64,000 nt of DNA from assembly GCA_033064195.1 (NCBI GenBank), contig JARBJD010000352.1, forward strand, positions 1 through 64,000, read 5' to 3'. Source of the stretch: Blattamonas nauphoetae (Eukaryota > Preaxostyla > Oxymonadida). Positions 41,131 to 52,430 of the stretch are shown here, one piece after another. The notes below the pieces were generated by a model. It saw nothing but the letters and a program-made list of their open reading frames with translations, was not told the DNA's origin and searched no databases. How positions within the stretch are numbered: the first letter of the stretch is position 1; every line of letters starts with the position of its first letter. Both the position numbers and the translations under genes were made by a program.

Positions 41131-41724
41131 TCACGTTGAGTAAAACTCGAAATTGGGTTCTTCAGACCGTTCTCTGGAGGTGCCAACCTTCCGTTGTTTT
41201 GGACATCCAATTTCTGAGCTGTCAGGTCTTTTTTCAATATTGTTGTGCGACACTGTTAGCATTAAATCCCCGTCGGACAGCATTTCCATTATCATATTCC
41301 TCAATTCGTCGAGAGAAAATTGGATGTGTTCAGGTTGGGCGTATCTCGCAAAAATGTGCATCACCAGGATCAATATTGTTGAGGAAGATAATTGTGGAGA
41401 GATAGGGGCGGGAAGAGACGATACGATGGGAGAAGACGCGATCAGAGTTGGGTGGACTGTGCGCAATGGAGGAGAGCGATATGAGATTGGTGTGTGTCCG
41501 GATGGGAATGATTGTGATGTGGCTGGTGTGCTGAGTGTGTTGATGAATGTGGTTTGGGTTGATGATAGCGTGGGTTTGTTGAGATTGTCGAGTTGTTCAG
41601 TCGACGGAAATGAAGCAGAACTTGTGTCAATAAAGGGCGGAATGGGGAGAGTGAAGACAGATGGGAAGGTGGACTTGTCGACCGATGATGCGAGGAAGGC
41701 AACCATGGCTGGATGGTTGAACAA
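41131..41724 (-). CDS. Unrecognised ORF carried inside the hAT element
   Basis: A 197-codon frame starting at an ATG. The first 110 residues are rich in Ser, Thr and Pro. The following part looks more like a folded domain (H-I-F-A-R-Y-A-Q-P-E-H-I-Q-F-S-L-D-E-L-R and on to M-E-M-L-S-D-G-D-L). It does not resemble a hAT transposase. It may be captured host sequence. A 194-codon minus-strand frame at 40198-40782 has weaker coding character and is not listed separately. Confidence 0.4.
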   Translation of the reverse strand: MFNHPAMVAFLASSVDKSTFPSVFTLPIPPFIDTSSASFPSTEQLDNLNKPTLSSTQTTFINTLSTPATSQSFPSGHTPISYRSPPLRTVHPTLIASSPIVSSLPAPISPQLSSSTILILVMHIFARYAQPEHIQFSLDELRNMIMEMLSDGDLMLTVSHNNIEKRPDSSEIGCPKQRKVGTSRERSEEPNFEFYST

Positions 41725-42850
41725 ATGATGATGACGATGATCAAAGACGATTTAAGAGAAAAATCAGACAAAAAAGACAGGAAAGGGCGAATAGCACACG
41801 ATGGATGATGTTTCATTGATGTTATATCTATGATTATTGCCTCTGAAAATTGGCTAGAGGTGAAAGAAGATAAGTCGTCAAAAATTCAATGCAGGCAAAC
41901 GATGTGTGGTTTAAATTGGCTGAAATGAGGATGTATCAATTTGAAAAGCAGATTCAGTGGATGGTGGAAGATGATGCTTAATCATTCCAAATGTCGTCAA
42001 CTTTTCTGAATTGCCCAACTTTCTGAAATGGGTCCCTTCGTCTCGCTTCCAACTCTCACGCACCAAAGAATCCACAACCATCTTAGTCTGTGGAAATATG
42101 GCAGATTTGATGAGGGTATGATGTTCATGGTGAGAGGAAGCAGATGAGGAGAGTTTCGCGATGGAGATTGCCAGAATGGTGAGGTATTCGGGTGAAACAG
42201 GAGTTCAATTCCGACAGGACTACAGATGCTCGGTGATTAGGAGGTTTAAGAGAGTTGATAGATCCAGTAACGATTCAGATAAGGTAATTCTGGTTGACAG
42301 TATGAATCTGAGCACAGATGACAAAAGATGTTTCAAGAGGAAAGATAAACCGAAGCAAAAGGTTCAATAGTATCCCGTGAACACAGCCGAGTTGACAAGA
42401 ATAAAGCGACAGAAAAAATTGACGAGGACGAATTATGCATCTGCTTAGATGAAGATTATGAGCGAAGAAATACTGAAAATTAGAAGAAAACACACTTCGA
42501 AGAAAATAAGAGAGGGTTTGATGATAGGGTTGAGGATCACAGCTCGTTCTGAACCGGCTGTGGGACAAGGAGATATTTTGAGTGGGATTGTGAGTGAAAT
42601 TCAATATTTAGAATTGAGATGAAATAAAACACCATTTTACAATTTGCTAAAGCCGTGGAAAAGGTGTTTGAATCAAACGAAGGAGTCGGAGTCGGTCGGT
42701 CAGGCCGACTTTTTGTCCGATGTTGGGGAAGGACAGACCGACTCAGGGACTCTTGATCTACGACGTGTTGAACATTAATTTCGTGAAATATGAGATGAAG
42801 AAAATATAGAGATGTTGTGAATCAAAAATGAGAAAAAATGAATAATAAAG

Positions 42851-42921
42851 TGACTCTAGCGGGATTCGATCCTGGGTCCGGGGAGCAAAAAGCTTCCGTG
42901 CTACCGCTCGACTACTAGGCA
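42851..42921 (-). pseudogene. tRNA-like sequence with A and B boxes
   Basis: On the minus strand TAGTCGAGCGG fits a pol III A box and GGATCGAATCC a B box with one mismatch. The spacing, the D-arm-like AGCGGTAG and a TTTTT-containing anticodon-loop position (would be Lys, UUU) resemble a tRNA. The 3' strand CTAGAGTC has only CTAG of its partner at the 5' end, and the T stem and anticodon stem have mismatches. It is therefore a decayed tRNA or a tRNA-derived (SINE-like) piece inside the hAT element. Confidence 0.35.
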
Positions 42922-42989
42922 TTCAAAAAAGTCCCCGACTCTTTTATTTTTAGGGACTGGACTCGATCTTTTAAGACCGACCACTGCCC

Positions 42990-44590
42990 ATGCCTACTGA
43001 CAAGATTGATATGACCCCCTTCCTTCTTCCACAATACTTTGATAGTTTCGATCAGATAGAAAACTACATCCAGACTAATTCTAAGGCGATTAGTGTTTCT
43101 TCTCGTCGAAAAACATACCATGCATTAAAGGATGCTAGATATCACTGTTTCAGTCATTCAGAGACACCATCCTCATCAACTGGCGATCGTCCAAACACTT
43201 CAACACAAGATTTGGGCTGTAAATGCGTCCTTTCATGCAGCTATTCTCATAACAACGAAAAATGGTCACTTAGATGGAATCAGGTTGATCACAACCATCC
43301 AGAACTTTCTCTTGATTCAAAACTGAAGAATCGATTAACCCCAAACACTGAAGAAGAGGCAGCTCGACATTTTGAGATCGGCATTCCTTCAAGGGATGTT
43401 CTTCAATCACTAAGAAAAGATCATGGGGATGACTCACTACTTAATATTCAAAGTATGATCGAGCGGAAGAACTATTTTTTGGATAGCCGTCTCCATGAAA
43501 ATGGAGTTGTTTCATCCTTTCTCATCTACTCAGATGTCTCACTTCAACTTCTGTCTCAGTTTCCGACCGTTCTACTCATAGATGCGACTTATTGGACAAA
43601 TCGATAGGGATATCATCTCGTACAGATTATTGGACGTCATGTGATTGGACACTTTTTTACTGTCTGTTGCGCGTTTGCACAACGTGAAACTCGGGATGAT
43701 TACGACTGGATACTACAACAGCTTCTTTCACACACAAACGGCCTATCTCAAACAAAAGTCATCGTCACGGACTCTGCGCAGGCCGAAATTCAGTCAATAC
43801 AGACAATTCTCCCTCCCGTAAAGCATATTCTGTGCTCCTGGCACATTCTAAGGAATTTTGAAGCAAGAATCAGAACACAGTTTGACAATGTGGAACATGC
43901 TGAGGATACATTTACTTTCTTCAGGAAACAATGGGCACTTCTCAATTCATCTATGGAAATCTCGGGATTTTTGGAGGCGAAAAAACGTTTTCTCAACGCT
44001 ATTGCTGATGATGAGAGAAATTGGCAATATTTCATTCAGTATATGGAACGACAATGGTTTCCACTTTCAGAGGACTTCATCAATTGCTTTACAGATGCCT
44101 ATCCTCACCTCGGGATCCGTACCACGTCGCCGGTGGAAGGTGTACACTCAGCTCTAAAACATCCTCTTCCTTCCCGCAACATCAACGCACTAATCGCATC
44201 AACAAACTCAAATTCAATCCGACTCTGATCCAGTTGAAGATTCAGATATAGAAATGGAAAAAAGGCTTGTTGGATGATGTGGAAGTTCGCACCAACCCTG
44301 GTCTCGAGGATTTCCCGATCTGGAGAGATGACGTGATGTCAGAAATATTCCTTCCAAGATTGAATGCACTAACATCACTACTGCATATTTTTACCAATTA
44401 CTCTACACTAGTCCAGTATCCATCGATCACCTTTCCTCAATTAACCCACCTTCAGGGCTCCCCTCTCTATCAACTATCTTCATTCAACGCATCAATGAAG
44501 TACATCACCTCAACCTGCAAGAAAACCTGTGAAGGGTCCAAATACAACGATCTGCTCCTGTATTTGCGCAGGTGGAACTTTTTTACCTAA
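42990..44590 (+). mobile_element. MULE (Mutator-like) transposase with one in-frame TAG and a frame change
   Basis: A frame of 412 codons (42990-44228) broken only by TAG at 43605-43607. The first D of the MULE domain is in L-L-I-D-A-T-Y-W just before the TAG. The domain continues in the same frame with G-H-F-F-T-V-C-C-A-F-A, V-I-V-T-D-S-A-Q-A-E (second D), C-S-W-H-I-L-R-N-F and T-S-P-V-E-G-V-H-S-A-L-K (catalytic E). The N-terminal 140 residues resemble the DNA-binding region of FAR1/WRKY-type MULEs. A further C-terminal part with C-x-x-x-C is readable from 44267 in another frame. The first 7 bases of the frame come from the hAT end; the next in-frame ATG is 43011. Confidence 0.8.
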
Positions 44591-44799
44591 TTTCCTTCTC
44601 CTGGCAAAGAATTCAACAATTCGGGGCCAAAAGCCCCACTTCAAAGGCAATGAATATCAATTCTCTCCTACAGGGTGAAGACTCATGGCAGAACTGAAAC
44701 AGACAATACCTAAATCAGACCGAAGAAGAACAAACTGTTCATGAAATCTGCAATTATGACCCAAACCAGAAAAAAGGCAATGACGCAAGAGCACATCCT

Positions 44800-44970
44800 T
44801 CCATTTTAACAGAGCTTGAAAAAACTGAAAGACAAAAAGAACTATCCTCTGGCGATAATCATCAATGTTGATGAAACATCACTCTAATCCACTCAATCCA
44901 TCCATACGCACCGTGTTGTGCTTCTGGAAGAGAGACAGATTTATACAACGCAGCACATAAGCCAAAGGAA
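44800..44970 (+). pseudogene. Possible pogo-like (DDE_1) transposase scrap
   Basis: A frame reads Y-P-L-A-I-I-I-N-V-D-E-T-S-L, which resembles the first catalytic Asp box of pogo/Tigger-type transposases, followed after a stop by a basic stretch. Only this one box is visible, so the assignment is weak. Confidence 0.25.
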
Positions 44971-44994
44971 TGGAGTCTGTACCTAACAAAAGGT

Positions 44995-45565
44995 GTTCTC
45001 TGTGGAACAAATAACCAACAGTCTGATGGTGCCATGTCCGGTGAATATAGCGGATGATCTAGGAGGGTAAAATGTGAATTGTCAAAAGGTTCCTCAGTAA
45101 TTTCACCCCGATGGGCTGGGGCATTGTCGTACTGAAGAGGTTACGTGTCGAAATCGAACTGTGGAGTAAAAGTGTCCGAGAGACAAAAAGTGGCCATGTT
45201 GTTTTGTCCTTGATTTTCTACAGTGAATTCCGGTCTTCTATCTTGATCCGACAAGTGATGAGGGACCCAATCTGTGGATACCTTTCTGGATCCAAGAATA
45301 CCAGTCATATTTCGCTATACTGTGGTCCGAGAAGGATGATCGTGTGGAGAATTAAGCGAACCGATGCTATTATGAATGTGATGTTTGACATGGATGTTGA
45401 TAAGTTCTGGAGGAAGATAGGGACTGATCCAGGTGGAAAAGACATTTGACAAATAGTTTTCATATTGAAAGATGGAAAAGTTGATGTTAACACGTATGGA
45501 TAGAGATCGGATGACCAGCCATCTGATTTGAATCAAACTGAAAGCATAATCTTCGTATGGATCGC
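44995..45565 (-). pseudogene. Mariner transposase relic 1
   Basis: Minus-strand pieces typical of mariner transposases: R-K-V-S-T-D-W-V-P-H-H-L near 45270, then Y-D-N-A-P-A-H-R-G near 45110 and H-P-L-Y-S-P-D-M-A-P-S-D near 45030, the D34D-type tail. Several stops and shifts separate the pieces, so it is long dead. The sequence up to 45565 may be its N-terminal part. Confidence 0.55.
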
Positions 45566-45845
45566 AAACAAAATACTCCAAAAAGGAACCGATATTTTTC
45601 CAAGTATGTTTAGTCGAGACAATTATGTCGTTTTTATTGAATCCCTAATACACCTTTCTATGCTACACTCCAGAGCCAAAAATATTGAATAATCGTGAGT
45701 GAAAAACTGAGAAAAAGTCGCACCATGTTCATTCGATATCAGAAATTGAAACGAGAAAGAAAAATCCAGAACAGGTGTGGAGAAAAGTGGTCGTGAAGTT
45801 TGGATTCCCTAAGCTAATAGATGTGTGATTAATCAGAATAATTTA

Positions 45846-46122
45846 CTCATCCAGGTATCAGGGGTTGAAAAATAGATTTTGGTGAATTTTTTCACAGAAA
45901 CGTTTTTTGGCGACACGATTATTTTACGAAAAATTGGAGACAACATTGTGGGTATTTGGGAATATCGAATAAACCCAAATTTTTCTCGACAAAAAAACCT
46001 TAAAAAAGGGGTTCATTTTTTTGAACATCTTTTGTCGAGATCTATCCGACTATAATACCTTTTATTTGGTTCAAAACGGATGGCTGGTTGTGGAGAAATG
46101 AGGTCAAAAATGTTGAAAAAAT
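45846..46122 (-). repeat. Foldback repeat R2 (partial)
   Basis: Half of the palindromic family in reverse orientation (CACAGAAACGTTTTTTGG, TTTTTCTCGACAAAAAAACC, GGTTCAAAACGGATGGCTGG). Both ends are missing. It stops where the DIRS-like fossil begins. Confidence 0.7.
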
Positions 46123-47020
46123 GTGTGCCTTTTGACGCAGAACCATGCTTTTTGCCGAGATCGTACAGGTCTGGGATCCTGTTCTGGAGGTTCGCTTCAA
46201 TACTCAACAGTTGATGGCCCTGGTTTGGTTATGGTGTTCGTGCAAGGAACTGGAAGGAAACCTGTTCAATCAAGAAGTGTCTACAAGAAGCGAAGAAGAT
46301 CATCAAGGCGAATCAAGTCACGTCACTTACGCTGTTCTCCGACAACTCAATCGCCTTTCTCATCAACCCTTCAAATAACCTCGTCCTCCTTCTCTCAAAC
46401 TTCTTCTCATTCCTTAAGAAGATCTTTCCCAGTCCACATAGATTCCCGGCAGATGCTCTCACCAAGATCTCGAATTCCTTTTCCTCAATTCGCCCTTCGA
46501 TCACTACAGATAAGGCTGCTTTGAGGAGATTGGTTACCATGGTTGCGAAGAGAAAACCAGTGAAGATGGGAACCAAACACAATCCAATGTGGGATATCAA
46601 CACCCTCTTGGAGTGGATATCAATCACTGATGAGGAGTGAAACAGAACAACAATCTCCACCAGATTAGAACAATCCTCCTCATCCTCTCATCATCATCGT
46701 CAGCTATCGTCAAGTTCACTCCAAAACAGAACTTGACACTGATGGAGGGTCGAGTCGTTCCGGATGAGGGAATCCCGTCGGACTTTGGGCCATACACGGT
46801 AAAGCATGCGGCAATTTCGTATCTACGTTTGAAGAGGGGGATTCAACTTCGCGAGCTGAACGCTCACGTTGGTTGGGCTCGTCAATCCTGTGTTGCCGAC
46901 AGGTTCTTCGCTCGCCCAGTCCAGATTGCCGTGTCACGGACAGATAGGGCGAGCACCTGGTGGAAGCCTCTCGAGAGAAGGCACGGTCCACCTTCGTCCA
47001 CTCAGCAGGAGTCAAAAGTT
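46123..47020 (+). mobile_element. DIRS-like tyrosine-recombinase retroelement fossil
   Basis: Two recognisable parts on the plus strand. One, around 46310-46640, has the style of the RNase H end of DIRS-type polyproteins (S-L-T-L-F-S-D-N-S, then H-R-F-P-A-D-A-L-T). The other, around 46730-47000, resembles the C-terminal half of their tyrosine recombinase (K-H-A-A-I-S-Y-L, then H-V-G-W-A-R-Q-S). The element is broken, with a few breaks, and only its 3' part is present; a fossil of moderate age. It lies directly after foldback repeat R2. No terminal repeats were found. Confidence 0.5.
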
Positions 47021-47079
47021 ATATCATTTCTTTCATTCTCATTTCATTCGCTGTCAATAATAGGTTCCTTTCAATGATT

Positions 47080-47610
47080 CATAATCAGGGTTTGGATAGC
47101 GTCCTCACCTGACACACCCATGAATGTCCTCACCTCATTTCTAATTTAAGATTTTGGCTTAATTTTCACGATGATTCTCATTTCGGGAAAAAACAAGTGG
47201 TGCTGTTTTTCGCTTCCATTTGCTCAATTAGCTCAATCAAGGAGAACTGTCCTCATTTCTTTTCTTTAAATGGATTCCAGAAGCTCTTTTAACATCTAAA
47301 ATTAAATCGAGAGTTACAGTGGATCACTCGATGGCAAAACTGAAACTTGATCCAACCCTCGAACTTTTTTTCATCTGGATCTAGTGACACTTTACGTGAT
47401 TTTTACGAGAAAATAGAAAGAAAACGGTGTCTAGTGCATTTGAAAGAAAGTTTATGTGTGAAATGGTGTCGGAGAATGATTCTGTCACTGATGATCTCTC
47501 TTTTATGACATTTGAGTGTCCAAATTCGGACACCAGGAGACTTCACCTCCTAAAAGAGGGAGGTGAGGTCTTATAACCTCACGTTCTCGTCTAAAGTGTC
47601 AGACAACTAT
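47080..47610. other. Stretch without a recognisable gene
   Basis: A/T-rich sequence. The only structures seen are a small perfect-stem hairpin GTGTCC/GGACAC near 47515 and a second around ACCTCC/GGAGGT near 47545-47567. No coding frame stands out. Confidence 0.4.
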
Positions 47611-47970
47611 AAACCAGTGCTCTCCCCGATAACGTCCTCTTCCCCAGGTGCTCGGGGATCAGGACATAGTCATGGACTCTGCATGATCGCGTTTTGTCCT
47701 TTTCCATGCGCAAGCCAGTTTTTTTGTTCACCATTGGTGATTTTCTGGTGTTTGGGGCTGATCCCCCCAAAAGTTTGTTTTCTTTTTTGATCTCTTTCCT
47801 CCCGCCCTTTTGGGCAGATTTTCTCAATATGATTGACTCTATTGAGCAGAAATATATGATTATTGTAAGATCTGACGATTGATTATCCACGGTTTCGGTT
47901 CTTTGATGGACCGCCCGTTTAATTTAAGTCTCAGACTATATCACTCAATAGAGGGGGAGAGCACTGGTTT
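47611..47970. mobile_element. 360-bp MITE with 17-bp inverted ends
   Basis: AAACCAGTGCTCTCCCC at 47611-47627 is repeated exactly in inverse at 47954-47970. The inside is short and has no supported gene. No clear target duplication. Family unknown. Confidence 0.6.
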
Positions 47971-48129
47971 GTTAAACATCATTTCATTCTGCTCGTCGCT
48001 GCTCGGTCTTGCTTTCTGTATTCGTTCGTCCGTTCTTTTCACTTCACTTTGTCCTTTGGACTTCTCGTTTCCTCCAGTTTTTCTTCCCTGGTGGAGCTTT
48101 TCTGGAGCTGTGGAATGCAAATCCCACAC

Positions 48130-48682
48130 TTTTTACTGAGAGGGACCATTTTGGTCAAACTTAGAAAAAAATAGAAGTTTTGGAATTATTCTCCCACACG
48201 ATCCCGAGAAAACCTCAATATACGTCTATGAAAGCCAGAAATGCACACATTTTAACCACATTTTTGACCTCATTTCTCCACAACCAGCCATCCGTTTTGA
48301 ACCAAATAAAAGGTATTATTGTCAGATAGATCTCGACAAAAGATGTTCAAAAAAGAATCCCTTTTTTAAGGTTTTTTTGTCGAGAAAAATATGGGTTTTT
48401 TTCTATTTTCCCAAATTCCCAGCATTTATTCTCCATTTTTTTATAAAATAATCGTCACCAAAAAACGTTTCTGTGAAAAAAATCATCCAAATCGAGTCAC
48501 TGGTTGTTGAGATAGTGCCAAAACGATTAGTTTTGAACGGGCAAAAGGGGGTATTTTGAGGTTTTCTCGGGATCGCGTGGGAGTATAATTCTCAAATTTG
48601 ATTTTTTTCTTAGTTTGACCAACATTGTTTTTTCCAGAAAAAGGGCCGAATTGGTGACATGGGACATATTGGTGACAGCTGT
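48130..48682 (+). repeat. Foldback repeat R3
   Basis: A nearly full copy in the same orientation as R1. It starts within TTTTGGTCAAACTTAGAAAA and ends at GGGACATATTGGTGACA. The right half (48480-48680) is identical or nearly so to the reverse complement of 50153-50354, so R3 and R4 form a large inverted pair. Confidence 0.8.
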
Positions 48683-48929
48683 AAATCACTTCTCAGCTTC
48701 GTTTCCACTGCATAATTCGTGTCGATCTGTTGTTCTTCGGTCTACTCATCCCACAATTTTGCACTCCATTGTCTCTCTTTCTCACTTGTTTTTGAAATGC
48801 TTGTTGAGAAAAACAGTGACTTCAAAACACCCAAATGATGTGAAAACTGTCAATTGTTAACAATTGCGACACAAAGATCAAAAATCGTTGTGATCGAATC
48901 AGATTCTTCACAATATGTGACTTCTGCGG

Positions 48930-49300
48930 GCATTTCTATGAGATCATTTCATCTTCTCGGCTGTTCAATTTCGTCAGTCGTAGCGAGAACCTTGCTCTCT
49001 GTTGCTCATCACTTCCGGCGTTGATGAGAGCAGATGAAATGAAGCCTGATCGGAAACTGTGAAAGCCGAAGTGTTTCATCGGAAAGCCTGCTTGGAAGGC
49101 ACGTTTCTGAAATGCTGATCTCATTGCATCTGTTCCGTCCATCAAGATGCGATGCTCCAAGTTTGTCAGTTCCTTCCAGCTGTCGAACTGAACAAGACTG
49201 ATCCCAACCTTTCTGCTGCATCATCCGTACTGTCTCCTGTCAGGGATTCAGAGAATATTGGCGTTTCTACTGATGGTGTCAGTTGCAATGGATTGATCTC
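48930..49300 (-). mobile_element. Tyrosine-recombinase fossil
   Basis: A minus-strand segment contains H-F-G-F-H-S-F-R-S-G-F, the H-x-x-R box of tyrosine recombinases as found in DIRS, Ngaro or Crypton elements, with a helical stretch after it. Only the C-terminal part is recognisable and the gene looks broken. It lies in the spacer between the inverted repeats R3 and R4. Which element family it came from cannot be told. Confidence 0.4.
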
Positions 49301-50150
49301 TTCACGAGATGGACTAGTGGTTGCGGATCTCTTCTCTGAAGCTAGTGTGTGAATGAATGAAAGGAAAATGAATACCACGTCCGTGAACACTTGCTCGGAG
49401 TTGCAGTTGTGTGAAAAGGTTGTCAGTTCGCTTTCTTTCAGTCTTCGTCAGTCGTTTTCTTGTTTGTTGACGTTTGTTCCAAAATTCTTTCCTTTTTATT
49501 TTATCCTCCAGTTCAGCTATCCATATAAGTCTAAGAATGCGATAGTGTGAACCAAACAGGGTCAAGGTCACGTTGGAGAATGATCAATGACAGTCATGAC
49601 ACGAAGAGTGTTTTTGTGACGAAAAAAATCCTATTTCAAACCAGTACAATCTCCACTTTCATCGAATGCATCGATTGCGTTGTTTTCTTCAGTTTTTTAG
49701 AAGTGAGGATTTGTTCAATGACTGGAAAACAAAACTATTGGTTGAAAAAAAGAAAGAGATGTCATACCTCGTCATTATATGGAATCTTCACTGGAATTAG
49801 TGGAAATACTCGTGAGATATGAGTAAAATAATACACTGTCATGAAGCGATGGAGTTCGAGATGCATCCGGTTCTGGGGGGAAGAAGCGTGTGTGCCGCCA
49901 TATTCCAACTTCGGCATATTCTTTGGCGATTCTGTGATTGTATGGTGAAGTTTTTTGTTTATCTTCAAATTTTGATTCCGGTTTCGTAGTTCGTTTGTTT
50001 TAGACATCAGAAAAAGGAATTGACTGTGGAGGTAATAGCATACTTTCTGTCGTTGTTCGATTCGGGAACAGCACAACTCAAAACAATTCACGTTGGTTTG
50101 AACGACCTCTATGGAGAACTTTGCCACAGAAATGTCTGGTTGTGGAGATT
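49301..50150. other. Spacer between R3 and R4, remainder
   Basis: Minus-strand open frames of 85 codons (49314-49571, rich in K, R and E) and 138 codons (49762-50178, running into R4) exist, but neither shows a known motif. Nothing else was seen. Confidence 0.3.
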
Positions 50151-50152
50151 CG

Positions 50153-50747
50153 CTAGTTGTGTCACCAATATGTCCCATGTCACCAATTCGGCCCTTTTTC
50201 TGGAAAAAACAATGTTGGTCAAACTAAGAAAAAAATCAAATTTGAGAATTATACTCCCACGCGATCCCGAGAAAACCTCAAAATACCCCCTTTTGCCCGT
50301 TCAAAACTAATCGTTTTGGCACTATCTCAACAACCAGTGACTCGATTTGGATGATTTTTTTCACAGAAACGTTTTTTGGTGACGATTATTTTATAAAAAA
50401 ATGGAGAATAAATGCTGGGAATTTGGGAAAATAGAAAAAAACCCATATTTTTCTCGACAAAAAAACCTTAAAAAAGGGATTCTTTTTTGAACATCTTTTG
50501 TCGAGATCTATCTGACAATAATACCTTTTATTTGGTTCAAAACGGATGGCTGGTTGTGGAGAAATGAGGTCAAAAATGTGGTTAAAATGTGTGCATTTCT
50601 GGCTTTCATAGACGTATATTGAGGTTTTCTCGGGATCGTGTGGGAGAATAATTCCAAAACTTCTATTTTTTTCTAAGTTTGACCAAATTGTCCCTCACAG
50701 AAAAAAGACCGGATTGGTGACACCGGATAATTAGGTGATACCACTAT
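50153..50747 (-). repeat. Foldback repeat R4
   Basis: A full-length copy with both termini: TAGTTGTGTCACCAATATGT at the left and GGTGATACCACTATGAG at the right, so the terminal consensus is (C)ATAGTGGTGTCACC. Orientation is opposite to R3. Confidence 0.85.
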
Positions 50748-50754
50748 GAGCTAT

Positions 50755-51851
50755 TCTCGAGTTGTTGATCCCGTAGTGCAGCCTTAATTTATGAAAAAAG
50801 AGCGAAATCACACGGACTCAAATCCGGAGAGTATGGTGGATGCAGGAAGTTGATACAATTCTGGTCTATCGGTCGAAGAATCCGATCTCGAGAATATTCA
50901 GCATCAATAGTTGCATTTTCAAGGAGTATATAGAGTACTGGAATATACAAAACGCCAAAGATGGTTATCAAGAACTTCTTTTGCTGAGTGAGAGTGTGTG
51001 GAATTGTTTACACGTCTCCACTTCTAACCTAGCTCTTTGTTTCGAATTTTCTTCCCAGTCGCATGATCAGGGGTTGTATTTGGATCCGAGTGATCGGACC
51101 ATCCTGAAAATGTTCATTGTGTCTTGATTTTTCTGAAAATGGTGATTATTCGAACAAAAAAGGTAAAATGAAGTGAAAACAATCATTTTTCATTCGGAGT
51201 ATCGAAAAAATGGGTCCACGTCAATTCGAGGAAAACGGTATTATTTTCATGAATAGAGTCAAATTAAGAGAAGGAGAAACAGTTTAAGATCGAAAACGAC
51301 GAAAAAGAACAAGGAACAATCACTGTATTCGATTGTTTCCACATCATCCAAATGACCACAATGGGACAGATCCGTCCAGGTTTCCTTGAGTTACTTTGAT
51401 CAGAACTCTACCTCATTCCTTTTAAATTCTGGACATGTAAAAGTAGACTAAACAGACAGAGAGGTGAAGTAAACACTTAAAAAGGCTAAAAAGGGGCAAA
51501 ACTTTGAAAAATCTCGAAGCGCCGAATTAAGCGATGATCCGACGCTTCTTGGAGGGACGTCAGATCATTTGATCTGACGTTTCCACTGAAATGTACTCAC
51601 GACTCCAACCCCTGCGCATGATGGCAGTTTACGGTCGTCGAAGGTTGCTTCTGAGAATGTTTTCTGTTCTCTTCCACGAAAGAGTTAGCAAAAAATGTCG
51701 GAATTGTTCTTCGTTTGGGTCCGGAACGACCAATCAGATTTTTTCCTTCTCGTAAGCTTTGTTTCGTCGAAAGTCCTCTTTTATAGCTACATAGAATATG
51801 TATGCGATTTTGGATGCGTTTTTGAGTTTTGACCATCCTGATCTGACCCAA
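50755..51851 (-). pseudogene. Mariner transposase relic 2
   Basis: On the minus strand, the N-terminal part (51851-51597) has a possible helix-turn-helix and G-R-S-G-P-K-R-R. The catalytic core ends with I-T-I-F-G-V-L and N-A-T-I-D-A-E-Y near 50880-50970, and H-P-P-Y-S-P-D-L-S-P-C-D-F-A-L-F near 50800, a clear mariner tail. The middle is scrambled by stops and shifts. It abuts R4. Confidence 0.55.
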
Positions 51852-52430
51852 TAAAACAGGTTTGCTCCCTACACCTCTCTACCGACCAGTTCTCCGAATC
51901 CATCCAATCGAGATTTAAGGAGACACTCTGAAATCTCATCTTTCACCTTTTTGATATCTCTTAATCTGAACACCGCTGTGAAGAATATTCGTATTTGTTC
52001 TTTCATCATTTCTTTAAGACTACACCCCACAATCTGAGTGGCTTCCTATGTTTCCAGTGATGAACAGATCACACGGAACGATCTGTCGAAGCACACTTCT
52101 CTTCTCATCAAACCGATTAATCACGATTTGAGAGACAAAACCGCCTTCCTCCACATGATGTGAAAGGTGTACTCCAACTTTTTTTCCAAAAACATTCTCT
52201 CTCCAGGAGGATACAGTCACCAATATTTGCAACCACATCACAGCTTATTGGAGTGCACCGATGTTCACATCGATCACGACGACGGAAAATGGTGTGATTC
52301 ACCAGAAAACTGTTTGAATATTATTCTCTACTCATCAAGTTGTGTCCAGGAACCTGTTTACCACATCCCCCATCCATTTGTGTCTCCACCATTTTCTTTT
52401 CCCACGTCTTTAGTCTTGACCACCTTAGAA
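51852..52430. other. Stretch without a recognisable gene
   Basis: Short frames on both strands (for example 52020-52241 minus) without known motifs. It may contain further decayed transposon sequence. Confidence 0.3.

Larger units (their letters stand above)
40088..42996. mobile_element. hAT-type DNA transposon, 2909 bp, without a recognisable transposase
   Basis: The ends are inverted: TAGGCATGGGCAGCGGTCGG at 40088 and its complement at 42977-42996, 21 of the first 22 bases matching. The flanks carry a perfect 8-bp target duplication CTGACAAG (40080-40087 and 42997-43004). The TAGG...GGGCA end and the 8-bp duplication are the signature of hAT elements. Subterminal GGTCGG/CCGACC words cluster at both ends (40105-40135 and 42685-42745). 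I see no hAT transposase motif inside, so it is probably non-autonomous and carries other sequence. It is inserted next to the MULE transposase frame. Confidence 0.85.
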
